From NCBI GenBank assembly GCA_018340805.1, contig JACMZG010001914.1, positions 25,720,569 to 25,784,568 on the forward strand: a stretch of 64,000 bases of DNA, written 5' to 3'. Positions 10,244 to 21,223 of this stretch are shown piece by piece; the stretch's first letter is position 1, and every line of letters begins with the position of its first letter. The notes beneath the pieces were generated by a model. The model was not told the origin of the DNA, did no database searches, and saw nothing but the letters and a program-made list of their open reading frames with translations. Origin of the DNA: Microvelia longipes. Lineage: Eukaryota; Arthropoda; Insecta; Hemiptera; Veliidae. The position numbers were made by a program, and so were the translations under genes.

Positions 10244-12040
10244 CATTTCAACTACTTGTGCAGATTAGTATCTCTTCTCTTTCTCCTCTTGTCTTACTTT
10301 ATAATTAAAAACAAAACATAATTTTAAAAATATCCTTTTAAGGAGAGGAATTCCCTGAAAGCTAGAGTGTGAAATTCGGTACGCCAAGTCCTCTACAAAA
10401 TCAACTAATGTACCCAATTTCATTTCATTATATCAGTATTAGTTTTTTGAACTGATTATCAAATTAAAACTGTCTGTAAGGCCGAGTATAAAAGAAATAA
10501 TAAATTTGTCGTTTTCAAATTTTGAAGACGAGCGAGTTGAGTCCAAAATGGTAAAGATAAGCCTATCCCATAAAGTCTGGAAAAGTTCCTTAATTATATT
10601 TTATAGTTATTATTTTATTGCGTGATTATAGTAATTATATTTTATAATTAAAACAAAAAAAAATAAAAAAGGAAAATGCACTAACATTTTGTTATTAGGT
10701 CTTAATTATCTAATTAAGAAGACCATCCGAAAAAAATGGTCCACCAAATTTTGTGTCATTATTTTTTCTCTACTTTCCACCTCTTTTGACGATTCCCAGG
10801 TCAATCTTTACTACATAAGGTGACACAATTAATAAGTCGTTTTGTTATTATATTCTTTTCTTTTGTTGGTCATGACTATAAAAAGCTTTGCCTACTGATC
10901 TGATTCAATTAATCTAATTTATTTTATTGTTTTATTATAATTATAATATAGGGTAATTAAAAATCTTTAATTTGATTGATAAATGATTAAGTTGGACATG
11001 TCTATCCTATCTCTATTGTTCAAGTTAATTTCTTTCTTTCTTCTATTCTCAAGGAACAGATAATACTTGACATGGGATTCTGTCTACAATACAGACGACC
11101 TGATTAAGTCAATACTTTAGCCATGGCCATGACAGATTTCGTCTTCTCATTTCTTTCCTTACAAATATAATATTCCTTGACGTTTTTTTCGCTAATTATT
11201 TAAAGATTTCTATGTTGATTGACTTCAATATCTGTTTATTTTGCAAATTAATGTCAATATGTCATAAATTTAGTGTTGGCCAAATTTTGTGCCAAAAGGT
11301 TAAATTAATTTAATTATTGTGTTCTCACTAAATTTTCCTGCTTAATTATTTCAAAACACGAAATGTATTAAGAGTGCAAAATATTCCGGTTCTAAAGTTC
11401 AAAAAACGTCTTGAATTAAGTTATTTAACGTTTTATTTCATTGATACTTTGATAAGTAATATTACTTACATAAAATACAATTGAATATAAATTGAATATA
11501 TGCCACTCATTAATAATTCAATAAATTTTTATATCTTTCATCTTAACCTACGATTGATCTAATATGTTTAATTATAATATATTTTTTTATTTACTTATGT
11601 TTAAAATAAATAAAAAATATAGTTTTTTAAGTAAATTAAAAAACATATTGAATTTGGCACATATCTATTTAAGATGTCTATAAGAAGATTTGTATTCATG
11701 CGCCTTTCTTGTAATGAAGATATCAAAATTTCCCTCGCCTTCATTTGTCGGGGATAATTTCTTTTGTTTGACGTGTGACGTACTTCACTTCTAACGGAGT
11801 CTAGACTAAACTTTGTGATGAGTGTCTAAATTGTTGAGTAAAAGTACAAAGTAGGTCTCATATGTTGCTATTGTATTAAAAAACGTACTATTTTTATTGC
11901 TATTAATACGCATGCATCTGCATATAAATATATGCTAAATTCTTTAGTATTTTAATTAAGTCATGAAAATGTATCTATTGAGAGTGATAGTGATTAGGAA
12001 GAGGTGATAGATTACTTTGCAAGTGGGTTATTTAGTTGGA
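10244..12040. other. Unassigned AT-rich sequence
   Basis: A 10-bp hairpin lies near 10698-10726 (GGTCTTAATT/AATTAAGAAGACC, one extra base). No gene or family recognised in the remainder. Confidence 0.6.
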
Positions 12041-12044
12041 CTTG

Positions 12045-12235
12045 TTACTTTTCCTCATTTATCCGAAACCGGGATGTCACAGGAACTATCTGTTTCAGGT
12101 GCTTTAATTTCTGTGTTTTTGTGCTATCTGGAAAATATTTTTATGACGTCATTAACCCGCTATAATGACAGCAAAAATTTAGAAAATAATAAAACGCGGA
12201 AAAATGTTTTTAGAGATTTGGCACGCAATACATAA
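12045..12235 (-). mobile_element. F2 repeat, internally deleted
   Basis: Begins with TTACTTTTCCTCATTTATCC and runs through GAAACCGGGATGTCACAGGA, CTGTTTCAGGTG, then jumps to TTTTTATGACGTCATTAACC and AAAACGCGGAAAAAT. The segment with the TGTCTGTCTG tract present in other copies is missing. A TGACGTCA palindrome lies at 12144-12151. The 72-codon frame over it is not a gene. Confidence 0.8.
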
Positions 12236-12334
12236 AATATAAAACAACTTTTATTGTTTTTTATTGGAAAATACAAAACACTTCATAAACTCGTATGAAG
12301 TAGGACAATATCTTTAATTATTGGGAGATAGGAA

Positions 12335-13060
12335 TAAAGTCGGGTACGGGGTACCTCGAACTATTCCTTTAGACTACTCATCGTCCCTACTTCGGACTGG
12401 CTTCGCTCTTCCTCAGATTGTACATAAATTAGTTTTATTCCAAACGGTCGCCCATCTAGGCACTGACTACGCTCGATGCAGCTTAACTTTTATGATCTAA
12501 CAAAAATCATGGATATACTTGTCATATTAAAACGAAACTTGGTGTACTTATTTATTACGTCAAGGTATACACTTGTACTAAATTTGAACTCAATTAAATT
12601 ATTTCCCTTTTTTTTATCATTTATTAAAAAAGTCATCCGATAAAAATTGAACTAATGCTGATAATAAGATGAAACTTGTGACATATGTTAGTCTTATACA
12701 TGGCAATATGCTTGCCAAATCTCAAATTTATCGCAATATTTTTCCGCGTTTTATGATTTTTCGAAATTTATGCTGTCACTATTGCTGGTTAATAACGTCA
12801 TAAAAAATATTTTCCGGATATTGACTTTTGTACAATGTTTCAACTCTCTAGCATTTATACAGTGGGAGCTACACACGCACACATTCACAGATACTCACAT
12901 ATACAGACAGACAACTTAGTGAAAACTAGTCAGGAGGTTTCAAAAACACCTAAAACGGATAATTTAGGTGACATCCCGATTTCGTATTTTTTTTAAAAAA
13001 AAACTATTATTTTTTGCCAATTCAATACTTTTCCTATATACCTATGGTAAAAATGAAGAA
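12335..13060 (+). mobile_element. F2 repeat, near full length
   Basis: Best single copy for reading the family from end to end. It starts GTCGGGTACGGGGTACCTCG, then CTTCGCTCTTCCTCAGATTG, GGCACTGACTACGCTCGATG, AACAAAAATCATGGATATAC, TGAACTAATGCTGATAATAA, TTTTTCCGCGTTTTATGATT, the CACACGCACACATTCACAGA tract and ACATCCCGATTTCG. It ends near TTTTCCTATATACCTATGGT. No open frame of note spans it, and its class is not clear. Confidence 0.85.
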
Positions 13061-13214
13061 AATTAAACAAAGCTAGGCGTAAAAATGTACGCCAATGCTA
13101 CTTTAATTATTCCGGTCTTAATGAAACTATTATTCGTCATTCTCATATAAGCTACTTATTTATCCACGACAAAAATTAATAGCTATTATGACGTAATTAC
13201 TTCTACTATGAAGA

Positions 13215-13385
13215 GATAACAAGGAAACAGCCTGACTTGCTGGTTGTTGGTGAGGCCATGTTTACAAAACTATACCGCCGCCTTTTCGAAAGATGAATTC
13301 ATTCCTGCTCCGACCGGTATTGAACTCGGACTATTAGAGAGACAGTATTATATGCCATTCCGTCATCGAACTCCGCAAGTTCTAT
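13215..13385 (-). mobile_element. tRNA-derived SINE fragment
   Basis: On the minus strand GCGGAGTTCGATGACGGAAT lies upstream of GAGTTCAATACCGGTCGGAG, a B-box-like motif, at a tRNA-like spacing, followed by CAGGAATGAATTCATCTTTC. The tail after about 13290 reaches CTGGTTGTTGGTGAGGCCAT (plus-strand reading). A related piece, GAATTTATTCCTGCTCC, occurs at 20822. Confidence 0.55.
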
Positions 13386-13559
13386 CTTGTGAATTATCTA
13401 ATCTATAGCTGTTATCTATTTGAGTGAAGCGAAGTCTTTATTATTTGATCCAAAATTAATTGTACAACTCAGCCTAAAGGATTGATTACTTTTAATATAT
13501 TTACTAAGCAGAAATATTTGCAAGTCATTTAATAGGTAGCATCTTATTTTTTTTATCAT

Positions 13560-13800
13560 TTGAATCATGATTCCTCCCCTATCTATTCTCCTATCTATTC
13601 TCATATTTATTCTGCTATTTCTATTTATTTATTTATTATATTATTTATTTATTTATTACTTATTTATATTAATATATATCATTTATTAATTATTTATTTC
13701 TTCTTATTCTTTTTATTTATTCCTATTCATTCTCCTATTTATCCTCCCAATCTATTCCCCTATTCTTCCTCCCTATCTATTCTCCTCCCCTATCTGTTTT
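13560..13800. repeat. Degenerate CTAT/TTTA pyrimidine-rich low-complexity tract
   Basis: Irregular runs of CTATCTATTCTCC and TTATTTATTTA. The 88-codon Ile/Leu/Phe-rich frame over it reflects composition only. Confidence 0.8.
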
Positions 13801-14312
13801 GTACCTCTTTAGCTTTATTTATATAAGCGAGAAGTCTTGCGTGAAGTGGAGGTTAAATATTGATTTCAGACATATATTGAATTTGCCGACTGTTTATGAT
13901 TATGCAAATTGATACATTCTTATTCATATTTGAGTAAGACTTACAAATTGAAGAAGGGTTCAAAGCAGTTTAGTCCTAATAATGTAAAATGGTCTAATTA
14001 AGCATTGTTAGTGCTTTAGGAGGTGTATAATAGGATTGAAGAGAATTATTTCGTCTTAAGTTTGTAGTGCTTTTCCCCTACTCGTGTGGGTGATATTTAC
14101 TAATCACGTTCTTTTATGTATGTTTTTATTTTCTTCTTTTTCTAGTTTCCTATTTCTCTACTTTTATTATTTCCTTAAGATGTTTTTACAAAATCTTCTT
14201 TTTGAAACTTTTTATTTCATCCCGCATTTATTCCATGTTTTAGTGCTTTATTTAGAGTTAAAATGAGAGTATTTTGTTGGTAACTGAATGTCCTTCAGAG
14301 GATAACGGTAAT
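13801..14312. other. Unassigned AT-rich sequence
   Basis: Nothing recognised. A Phe-rich 60-codon frame at 14084 is compositional. Confidence 0.6.
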
Positions 14313-14681
14313 TCAGTGCACATAAAAGGACACCTCCGAGTTTTTTAACTTGTTTCTAGAGTAAAACGGCACAGGAGGTTTTTTTAGATTCATCTTTGCT
14401 GTTAATTTGTACGTGATCATGCCTTCTTTTCTTGTTTTCTGGCTCTCGATTTTTGACCCACCTTGTACAATGTGTAATTCATTTATGAAAATAAATTTGA
14501 CGGAGACAGAAAATGCGGGTATGTGACCTGATCTTATTACAATTACTATATGGTTGGTAGGAGATGGATTTTTTTTACAGTCTGGGTTTGGACCATTATA
14601 GGATTTTTGTGTTGCCTTAGAGTAGAGATTTGGACCATTATAGGATATCTGCGCTGCCTTAGAATTGCGGCCCCCCCCCAA
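14313..14681 (-). CDS. 122-codon open frame, unrecognised, with internal duplication
   Basis: Second-longest frame in the window after the repeat-generated one at 46481. Its N-terminal part holds two copies of a short segment, SKAAQISYNGPN and SKATQKSYNGPN. At DNA level this is a two-unit direct repeat with TTTGGACCATTATAGGAT at 14587 and 14629. The later part is Lys-rich (IESQKTRKEGMITYK). No domain recognised. The start lies next to a nine-C run. It may be a decayed transposon fragment or chance. Confidence 0.2.
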   Translation of the reverse strand: MGGGRNSKAAQISYNGPNLYSKATQKSYNGPNPDCKKNPSPTNHIVIVIRSGHIPAFSVSVKFIFINELHIVQGGSKIESQKTRKEGMITYKLTAKMNLKKPPVPFYSRNKLKNSEVSFYVH

Positions 14682-14935
14682 GAAAAAATATTGCTTTTTT
14701 AGCTATTAAAAAAGCATAAAATAATTTAATTTAATTTATTTAAAATATATTAACAAAATAAATAATGAAATAAATATATTTATTTATCATATAAAAATAT
14801 ATAATTTATCAATAAATAATCAATTAAGACTTTATTGTTCCCATTTTTAATAAGTTTACTTACCAACCAAAGGTTACCAATCAACAAAATATACTTTTTA
14901 CATTAATTTACTTAATAGTTAAAATTCAGTATTTG
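14682..14935. other. Unassigned AT-rich sequence
   Basis: Nothing recognised. Confidence 0.6.
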
Positions 14936-14969
14936 TATTATATATATATATATATATAATATATATATA

Positions 14970-15026
<57 letters not shown>

Positions 15027-15047
15027 ATATATATTATATAATATATA
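14936..15047. repeat. (TA)n microsatellite
   Basis: Alternating TA with several ATAATA phase changes. It is followed at once by a small hairpin GTGGGG/CCCCAC at about 15048-15066. Confidence 0.95.
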
Positions 15048-15068
15048 GTGGGGGCTAAGACCCCACCC

Positions 15069-15650
15069 AAGAATTATACCTAGAATCGCCTATGCCAAAA
15101 TTGTTACTTTGTTTTCTAAAATTGCATTAAGTTTTCGTTCTAATAACCATTTATATCACTTTATGCAATGATTAATGGACACAAAAGTCAAACCTATAAG
15201 TCAATGGGGAAACTCAGTGGTCCGCATCTATTTTAACTCCCTATTATATTTTATTAGGACAATAAATTTCTTTCTTTCCTACCTCTCCAACAATGTTTGC
15301 TTTAAAAATCAATAGTAAATAATAAATGAAATCGAAAAATTGTTGGATTAAGATTTATACTCTATTGATCAATTTGTAAGTGATTTGTCATTAGAAAATC
15401 CTGACTGATATTGATTTATTTTTGATCTGCGATTTATTAAATAGTTGAATGAAATCCTATATTTTCTTTCTCTTTGATTCTAATTTATCAAATAGTATAG
15501 GTATAATGCTTTCTGTTTTGATTATTGGAAACTTATTTAATTTCATCTATGAATTTAGGTTGAAATAAGTTTTTTTTTCTTATTTATTCAATTATTGAAA
15601 TAACCAAAGATACTATGTAACTTGTAAAAACTAATTAACTGCGTAGGCTT
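15069..15650. other. Unassigned AT-rich sequence
   Basis: Nothing recognised. Confidence 0.6.
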
Positions 15651-15654
15651 CTGC

Positions 15655-15800
15655 AATTATAGTCATAAAGATTTAGGTCTTTTGGTGGTTACCGCCTTAA
15701 TGTAGACAAAGAATTCGATGTTTCGCTTCCTCTGTGGAAATCTTATGGATGAAAACATAATGCTCTACAAAACTGAACTGTTCACCACCGGAAAACTTTA
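15655..15800 (+). mobile_element. Penelope-like element fragment (by similarity to 35419-36005)
   Basis: Shares AAGATTTAGGTCTTTTGGTG-GTTACC with the reverse complement of 35968-35998, and ATTCGATGTTTCGCTTCC with that of 35905-35925. The word CTCTGTGGAAATCTTATGGA matches TTCTGTGGAAGGTATC of the left arm at 35490. Its assignment depends on that composite. Confidence 0.5.
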
Positions 15801-15942
15801 ATCTTCTTGCAGAAAAACTACATTAAGTCTGTAAATCTTTGGCTATATTGTCTTTAAGGAGATTTTGACTGTATCTTTGAGCATTATTTATCTATTTTTT
15901 TAAAAAAGCTTTTAAATATATAATGATAAATATCAGGAACAA

Positions 15943-16221
15943 ATGTCTGTAAAGCCTTTTAATGTCAAAATTTTGTTAGAAGGGCCGAGGCGCGAAGCAC
16001 CAAGGTCGCGTGGAAGCTACGGGCTTCCAATGACTATGTACTTAGAGGGAGTACATAGCCCGAATAACACAGTGATAAGGGTTCTGGAAGTAAGACAGTT
16101 TCCATTAGGTGCCAAAAATGTACTTACTTCTACTACAGTCATCCTGAAGGGAGACAGACTCCCAACCCCTCTACAACCCCTTATCGTAGCACGTACTCTA
16201 CAAACGACGAGCATTTTTTAG
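15943..16221 (+). CDS. Weak 92-codon open frame in a GC-richer patch
   Basis: The patch at 15980-16220 has clearly higher G+C than its flanks and is open on both strands for 60-90 codons. It holds small inverted words (TATGTACT/AGTACATA at 16034-16055, CCTGAAGGGAGACAGACTC near 16143). No domain recognised. An unrecognised repeat is at least as likely as a coding exon. Confidence 0.15.
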   Translation: MSVKPFNVKILLEGPRREAPRSRGSYGLPMTMYLEGVHSPNNTVIRVLEVRQFPLGAKNVLTSTTVILKGDRLPTPLQPLIVARTLQTTSIF

Positions 16222-16915
16222 TGACGCCACAATAAACCACATTCAATACAGACAATTAAAGAATATATGGAATAGATAATAATTAAAACTTATTTTGAAT
16301 TCATTTTAATTAATTTATGACAAAATAGTAAAAAAATGATGTAATATTTGCGTGAAATTATAATTATTATGAAAAATCATAAAATGACGTCACTAATGTA
16401 CAGTTATGGCACCTAGCTACCCAAGGAATGATAAGAGCTGTTGTATCCTACCTCTAAGTATTAGTCTCTTTGGTTACTGTTCTAGGTAGAAGAGTATTAA
16501 TACTTCACAGATTGTATACTTATTGCTTCCTTCCTCTCCATCATACTACTAATAATCCCGCGAAACCTCTATCGCTAAACCCTGGTGTAGTGGAATGAAT
16601 TCGACATTGCACTCTAGGTCCGTCGATTTCAGTCAAAACTGCGTTACCTCGTGTTGGATGTGGTTCTTCACCACGCACGTAGAGTCCTGAAATAGCGTCA
16701 TCAGTTCAATTTTCAATAGTCACAATGAGTTCAATTTTCTCTATCTACGAAGAACCATACCCTCACTTAAAAGACATCAGACAAGAAAAGAACGAATGCA
16801 AACGGAACAGAAAGGGAAAGGGTAAACATTCAAGTCAGTATTAAAACACGATAAAAACATGTTACACGTGGTACAATCATGGTAGACAGCAACAAGAATA
16901 ACCCCATTCTTTAGA
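16222..16915. other. Unassigned sequence with a weak tRNA-like segment
   Basis: At 16580-16640 CCTGGTGTAGTGGAATGAAT followed by GTCGATTTCAGTC resembles a degraded A box and B box. A TGACGTCA palindrome is at 16385-16392. Otherwise nothing. Confidence 0.4.
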
Positions 16916-16919
16916 TAAT

Positions 16920-17060
16920 CGATACATTCTGAGGACGAGCTAAGCGAATCCAAAGTCATAACTCACTAGACGTTAGATAACTATCCTATTCTGAGGTCGA
17001 TCGTAGCAGAGACCGAAGTAGTACTTAAATACCTCGTACTTTTTAAGGAGGTATTTAAGG
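16920..17060 (-). repeat. F2 end-module fragments
   Basis: Two modules, ATTCTGAGGACGAGCTAAGC and ATTCTGAGGTCGATCGTAGC, match the reverse complement of the TTCGCTCGTCCTCAG module of F2. They are followed by a hairpin, TTAAATACCTC/GAGGTATTTAA, at about 17023-17057. Confidence 0.55.
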
Positions 17061-17096
17061 TTTGATTTGAATGGGGACCAGAGAAGGGGTTAAAAA

Positions 17097-17715
17097 TCAC
17101 CCGTGGTGTAGTGGTTTAGGTACGCGGTCAATACACAGAATGTGTTGGATTAAACTTCCGAGTTTATTTAGTGTTTATTTAGTTTATGGGTTCAATTCCA
17201 GGACAGGCTTCTGAGATTTTTATAAGAGGTATAAAAATTCTGCGTACCACGTCCTTCAGAAGGGACGTAAAGCCGGTGGTCTCGAGCCTGTGCGTTGTCG
17301 TTAAAGATTCTTACCCGTTAAAGATTCTTTAACGTACTCGTTAATGACCCCTTATCTTAAATGACATTGGACATTGGCGAAATTTAGAACCGACCCTCAT
17401 AGTATTAGATTCTTTATAGTGCTATAGTGTGTCTGCCTTGTTGTTTAAAGTATATAGAGGATTGGTTTAACAGTACGAGCAAGTGTTGACATAGTTTCCT
17501 CAAGACTATGTGTGTCAGTGAAAACGTATATGATAGCTTGAAAAAGCATGAGAGGAACCAGAGAAATTCACGGCTCTTCTGTCTAGATTACATGAAATAT
17601 TTCAACACTTGAAATTTAAAAGAAAGAACACTATCTTAGGGAGCTGGCAAAAAGAGCCCAACAACGTGAACTACTTGCTTGGTAGTTACCACCACTCCCC
17701 CATATTACTACTACA
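17097..17715 (+). mobile_element. SINE-A, second full-length copy
   Basis: The head starts TCACCCGTGGTGTAGTGGTT (A-box region), and the B box GGTTCAATTCC is at 17189-17199. The A-to-B spacing is longer than in the copy at 6118 because of an AT-rich insertion near 17155-17185 with repeated GTTTATTTAGT. The body shows CCTTCAGAAGGGACGTAAAG, CTTGAAAAAGCATGAGAGGA and GGGAGCTGGCAAAAAGAGCC. The 3' end is a TACTACTAC-type tail. An internal short duplication, TTAAAGATTCTT, lies at 17300-17330. Ends agree with the minus copy. Confidence 0.85.
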
Positions 17716-17734
17716 ACTTCTAAGATTTTTTTTA

Positions 17735-17835
17735 ATCAAGACATTCTGAGGACAAGCAAAGTGATTCCGAAGATGTTAGAAGTAATACTAAGGTACCCGT
17801 ACTCGATTTTTATGTACATTTTTGTTTAAGGTCGA
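17735..17835 (-). mobile_element. F2 terminal fragment
   Basis: Contains GACATTCTGAGGACAAGCAA, then AAGGTACCCGTACTCGATTT, which is a degraded form of the F2 end GGTACCCCGTACCCGATTTT on the minus strand. Confidence 0.65.
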
Positions 17836-18900
17836 TACGTGGTTGAATGAAATGTAAACTGGATTGTTCCAACAATTGAAAATTTATAACAATTATTTAT
17901 TTATTTTATTTTAAATTTAATTTAAAACAATTTTTTGCTTTAACCGCGTTGAGCTTTTTAATTTTAGTTAAAAAATTTATTTAATAAAGAAACGGTATTA
18001 CAAATTACTTTAAACAGTTATCTATGTTAAAAGAAAAACTTCTAAAATCTTTTTTAAAAGTCTAAGTTAAAGGCCTTTTTTCTTATTTAAAAGTAAACGA
18101 TAACTTGAAAATAAAATTTCATCCCAGAATTTACAAAAGTGATTCTCGCATTTCGAGTCCTAGATCTCACAGCTTCTTCTTAAAAACAAGTTGCAACCTT
18201 TCTAAAAAGGCAAAATAAAAAATAAACAATTGCGCAAAAAGTTTTACTACCTCATTGTTTCGTCCTCATGAAGAGTGTTATTTGCTTTAAATAGCTTAAA
18301 AGGATATTTTCCAGACGCCATCTTCTTTTTTACTACTAACCCTATTTTTTTGGCGCCTAAGACTTAGTTGTGAAGGGGATTGTAAGTTTTGTAAATGTGT
18401 AAAAACGGGAAATTCTTTATTATTCGTTTTTTATGTTTTTGTCTATGGGTTCATAAACATTATAGGGAAATTAAACATTCGTAATTTTTACCATCTTCTG
18501 AATGTTTTTATTTTCTGTTGTAATATAACCTGAAATCATAAAAATTTCTTTGTTGATCTTATTTTTAAGTAAAAAATAATAAGTTAGACAGGTCGGTCTT
18601 TTCTTTTTTTCCCCAGCGACAAGTCATATTTATTGTTTTCCTTTTTTTAAAAAAAACAATAAACTACAAATTTATAATTTCAAGTCATAAAAATTAAACA
18701 AAAATTCTATGTTTGGAACTTTCTTTTGTTAAATTTGAGGAAGATCTATTAAATTTTACTTTCATGTCACCTTTAACATTCTGAACTTAAAAATTTGAAT
18801 TTTAAATCAGTCTGAACATCAATGGATTTCACTTCATTAAAAAAATTTCATTTCCTTTACTTTTGTTTTCTTACATACTTTGGTTAAATAAATTGCTTCT
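17836..18900. other. Unassigned AT-rich sequence
   Basis: No gene or known repeat. GACGCCATCTTC at 18314-18325 resembles a reverse YY1-type motif, which alone does not support a promoter. Confidence 0.6.
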
Positions 18901-19968
18901 TTTAAGGAGAGTTTTGCAAACTTAGCATATTTGTTAGTGTACTTCTAAAATGTACCCCAGAACTCAGCGTTGGTTCTGACATAGGCGTTCTAACTGTGGA
19001 TGTTATTGGTTCTGTGGTATCTAATGCTCTAATGAAGTAAAGTTTTTTCCCTAATGAAGTAAATAATATCTCCCTATGGGTAATTTCAACAAGTCGTCTT
19101 CCCGAAGAGTGGCTGATCCAAAGAGCAGACCTTTGTCTAGCACATGGTGCACATGATCCCCAAATATGATCTTTCGTCTCCTCCTCAAGTTCACACTTCT
19201 TGGTTCTGCCTTTAATTTCATATTAAATGCTTCTGGAGCCAGCAATGAACGGTCAAGAAACCTGCCAGGCACCCTTAGATCGTTCTACACAAGGAGAAAA
19301 CCCATATCCTCGTAATATATGCTTTACTGGCTATCTTTAACATTTTTTTGGATAACCTGTTATTAGCTTTCATTTGTTATTATTTCATTTGTTATTAGCT
19401 TTTCATTCATTAGCGGAGGAATATGTCCGCGTGCTTAGTCATCTAAAGAAAAGTTAACTTTGCTTCCTACTTTGTTAACTTAAGTCCTATTACTGACCCT
19501 AGCGAGTTTATCAGCTGTTTCATTTCCTTCTACTCAACAATGATTAGGAACCCAGACCAGTGTGACCTTATTATTCACTCCTAGCGACTCTTGACACTTT
19601 CAATCATTCACAATTATTCCTGACACTCGCCAGTGAGAGCGGTTGAGATGCGGGGTGACTCTAGTGCTTTACTGGCTATGTTTACTTTTTTTGGCTAACC
19701 TGTTATTAGCTTTCATTTGAGGAATATGTCTAGTTTTCCCCGTGCTTAGTCATTTAAAGAAAAGTTAACTTTGCTTCCTACTTTGTTAACTTAAGTCATA
19801 TTACTGACCCTAGCCAGTTTATCAGCTGTTTCATTTCCTTCCACTCAACAATGATTAGGAACCCAGACCAGTGTGACCTTATTATTCACTCCTAGCGACT
19901 CTTGAAACTCTCAATCATTCACAATTATTCCTAATACACGCCATTGAGAGCGGTTGATATGCGGGATG
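18901..19968 (-). pseudogene. Non-LTR retrotransposon ORF2 C-terminal remnant (RNase H and zinc-knuckle-like tail)
   Basis: Read on the minus strand, about 19570-19495 encodes VTLVWVPNHC, stop, VEGNETADKLARVSNR. This is the last RNase H motif of Jockey/R1/I-type ORF2 proteins, with the His of the HxG region and the Asp of the NExAD segment kept. Downstream, about 19260-19225, another frame gives LTVHCWLQKHL, the usual linker motif LTGHxxLxxHL. Then about 19200-19110 gives KKCELEEETKDHIWGSCAPC, matching the CxxxEEET-H-C tail motif. The last frame stays open to the stop near 18901. Stops and frameshifts separate the parts, so it is dead. RT and endonuclease parts were not found. In an active element these domains reverse-transcribe the RNA at the target site. 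Confidence 0.8.
19319..19968 (-). repeat. Tandem duplication of the RNase H segment
   Basis: Unit 19319-19658 and unit 19661-19968 are about 90% alike by eye. Both begin GCTTTACTGGCTAT and both contain TTAAGTCCTATTACTGACCC or its near match. Both carry the same in-frame stop after PNHC, so the duplication came after the element was inactivated. Confidence 0.88.
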
Positions 19969-21125
19969 AGTCTAGTGTCTTATCTGAGGTTAATTTCGAA
20001 TCGTTTATATTTAACAAAGGCAACACATTTATAAAGTATAAATTAGGATAAGTTAAATATGTTGATAGCACAAGTGAATACCTTTGGTAAATATTCAAAC
20101 ATTTCTTCTTTGGATCAAATAACCTTTCATTTTCCTTCCCAAGAGCATCAAAACTGTAGAATTCCTACAGAAAACGTGTCTTGTATCCAATGCGCGTAAC
20201 AAGCTTGTTTTCACTTCATAGACACTTTAGAGGGATTAAGTCCTTCAACTTGACCTTTTCCCTTATTATACTTAACTTTATTTTCAATTTTTATTATTTT
20301 ACTCCTTTAATTCATTATTTTATGTCATATTTCCTCTAATGAGTTCTTTTAATCCTTTTAAATTCTTTTAATTTATCTGACTATAATAATTATTAGAGAA
20401 GAAATCTCGTTAAGAAGGTTCATAATTTTTGTTGCAATTTTTTTTATTTTCATTTCATATTTTTTTGTGATTAAAAATTATTCGTGAGAATATTTTTAAT
20501 AACTATTTTAATGAATTAAAATCTTCCTGTAATTAATTTGTTAAGTGTGTGGGCGGAGGCTAGTGCCCTTATGTGGTAAAAGCTCGTTTTTCTTTTCTTT
20601 GAAGAATGAATGTTTTGTCATTTTACACCATGGAGATACATTACTAGAGTGGGCATACCCCGTAGAGATATTACTAGAGAGGCCCTGTTAGTTAAATTTT
20701 GAAACATCTAAAAAGTAATCTGAATATTTTCAACTATTAATATAATTAAATAAACAGTGCAAATGACAGTCCCCTTCATAGTAGAACGTTTAAAATACAA
20801 AATAAAACAAAAATAATGACGAATTTATTCCTGCTCCATTACTGAGGAAAAGTAGAAATGTTATGGAGCATAAAATTTAAGCTTTAGTGACCAGATAAAG
20901 CTTTTATTGATTTAATTCTGGCCTTAGGAATTAAAATAATTTTATGTCGCTTGGTTGGTTATCAAGGTTACGAATGCTAATATTTAGCGGAGATCTAAAT
21001 AATTCAGTCCTATATTAGGGAACACAGTATTTGTTGTTTGATCGAACGTCTGTCACTTGTGTGTGGTGGCTACGATGATCAGCTAATAAATAAGTATATC
21101 AATAAGTGCTATCAAAACAAACGAA
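19969..21125. other. Unassigned AT-rich sequence
   Basis: A short piece at 20818-20845 (GACGAATTTATTCCTGCTCC) matches the SINE fragment at 13288. A repeated ATTACTAGAG with GCATACCCCG between lies at 20640-20680. Nothing else recognised. Confidence 0.6.
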
Positions 21126-21127
21126 TA

Positions 21128-21143
21128 AGGATATATATATTAT

Positions 21144-21177
<34 letters not shown>

Positions 21178-21183
21178 ATATAT

Positions 21184-21221
<38 letters not shown>
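21128..21221. repeat. (TA)n followed by (GA)n microsatellite
   Basis: TA tract to about 21188, then about 16 GA units with no break. Confidence 0.95.

Positions 21222-21223
<2 letters not shown>

Noticed and set aside
12335..13060. F2 as a Helitron
   Set aside because: A hairpin lies near the end, but the TC start, CTRR end and A/T target pattern are not seen.
15943..16221. Confident exon call for the 92-codon frame
   Set aside because: Both strands are open over the same patch, no domain is recognisable and no splice context is clear. It is kept only as a weak frame.
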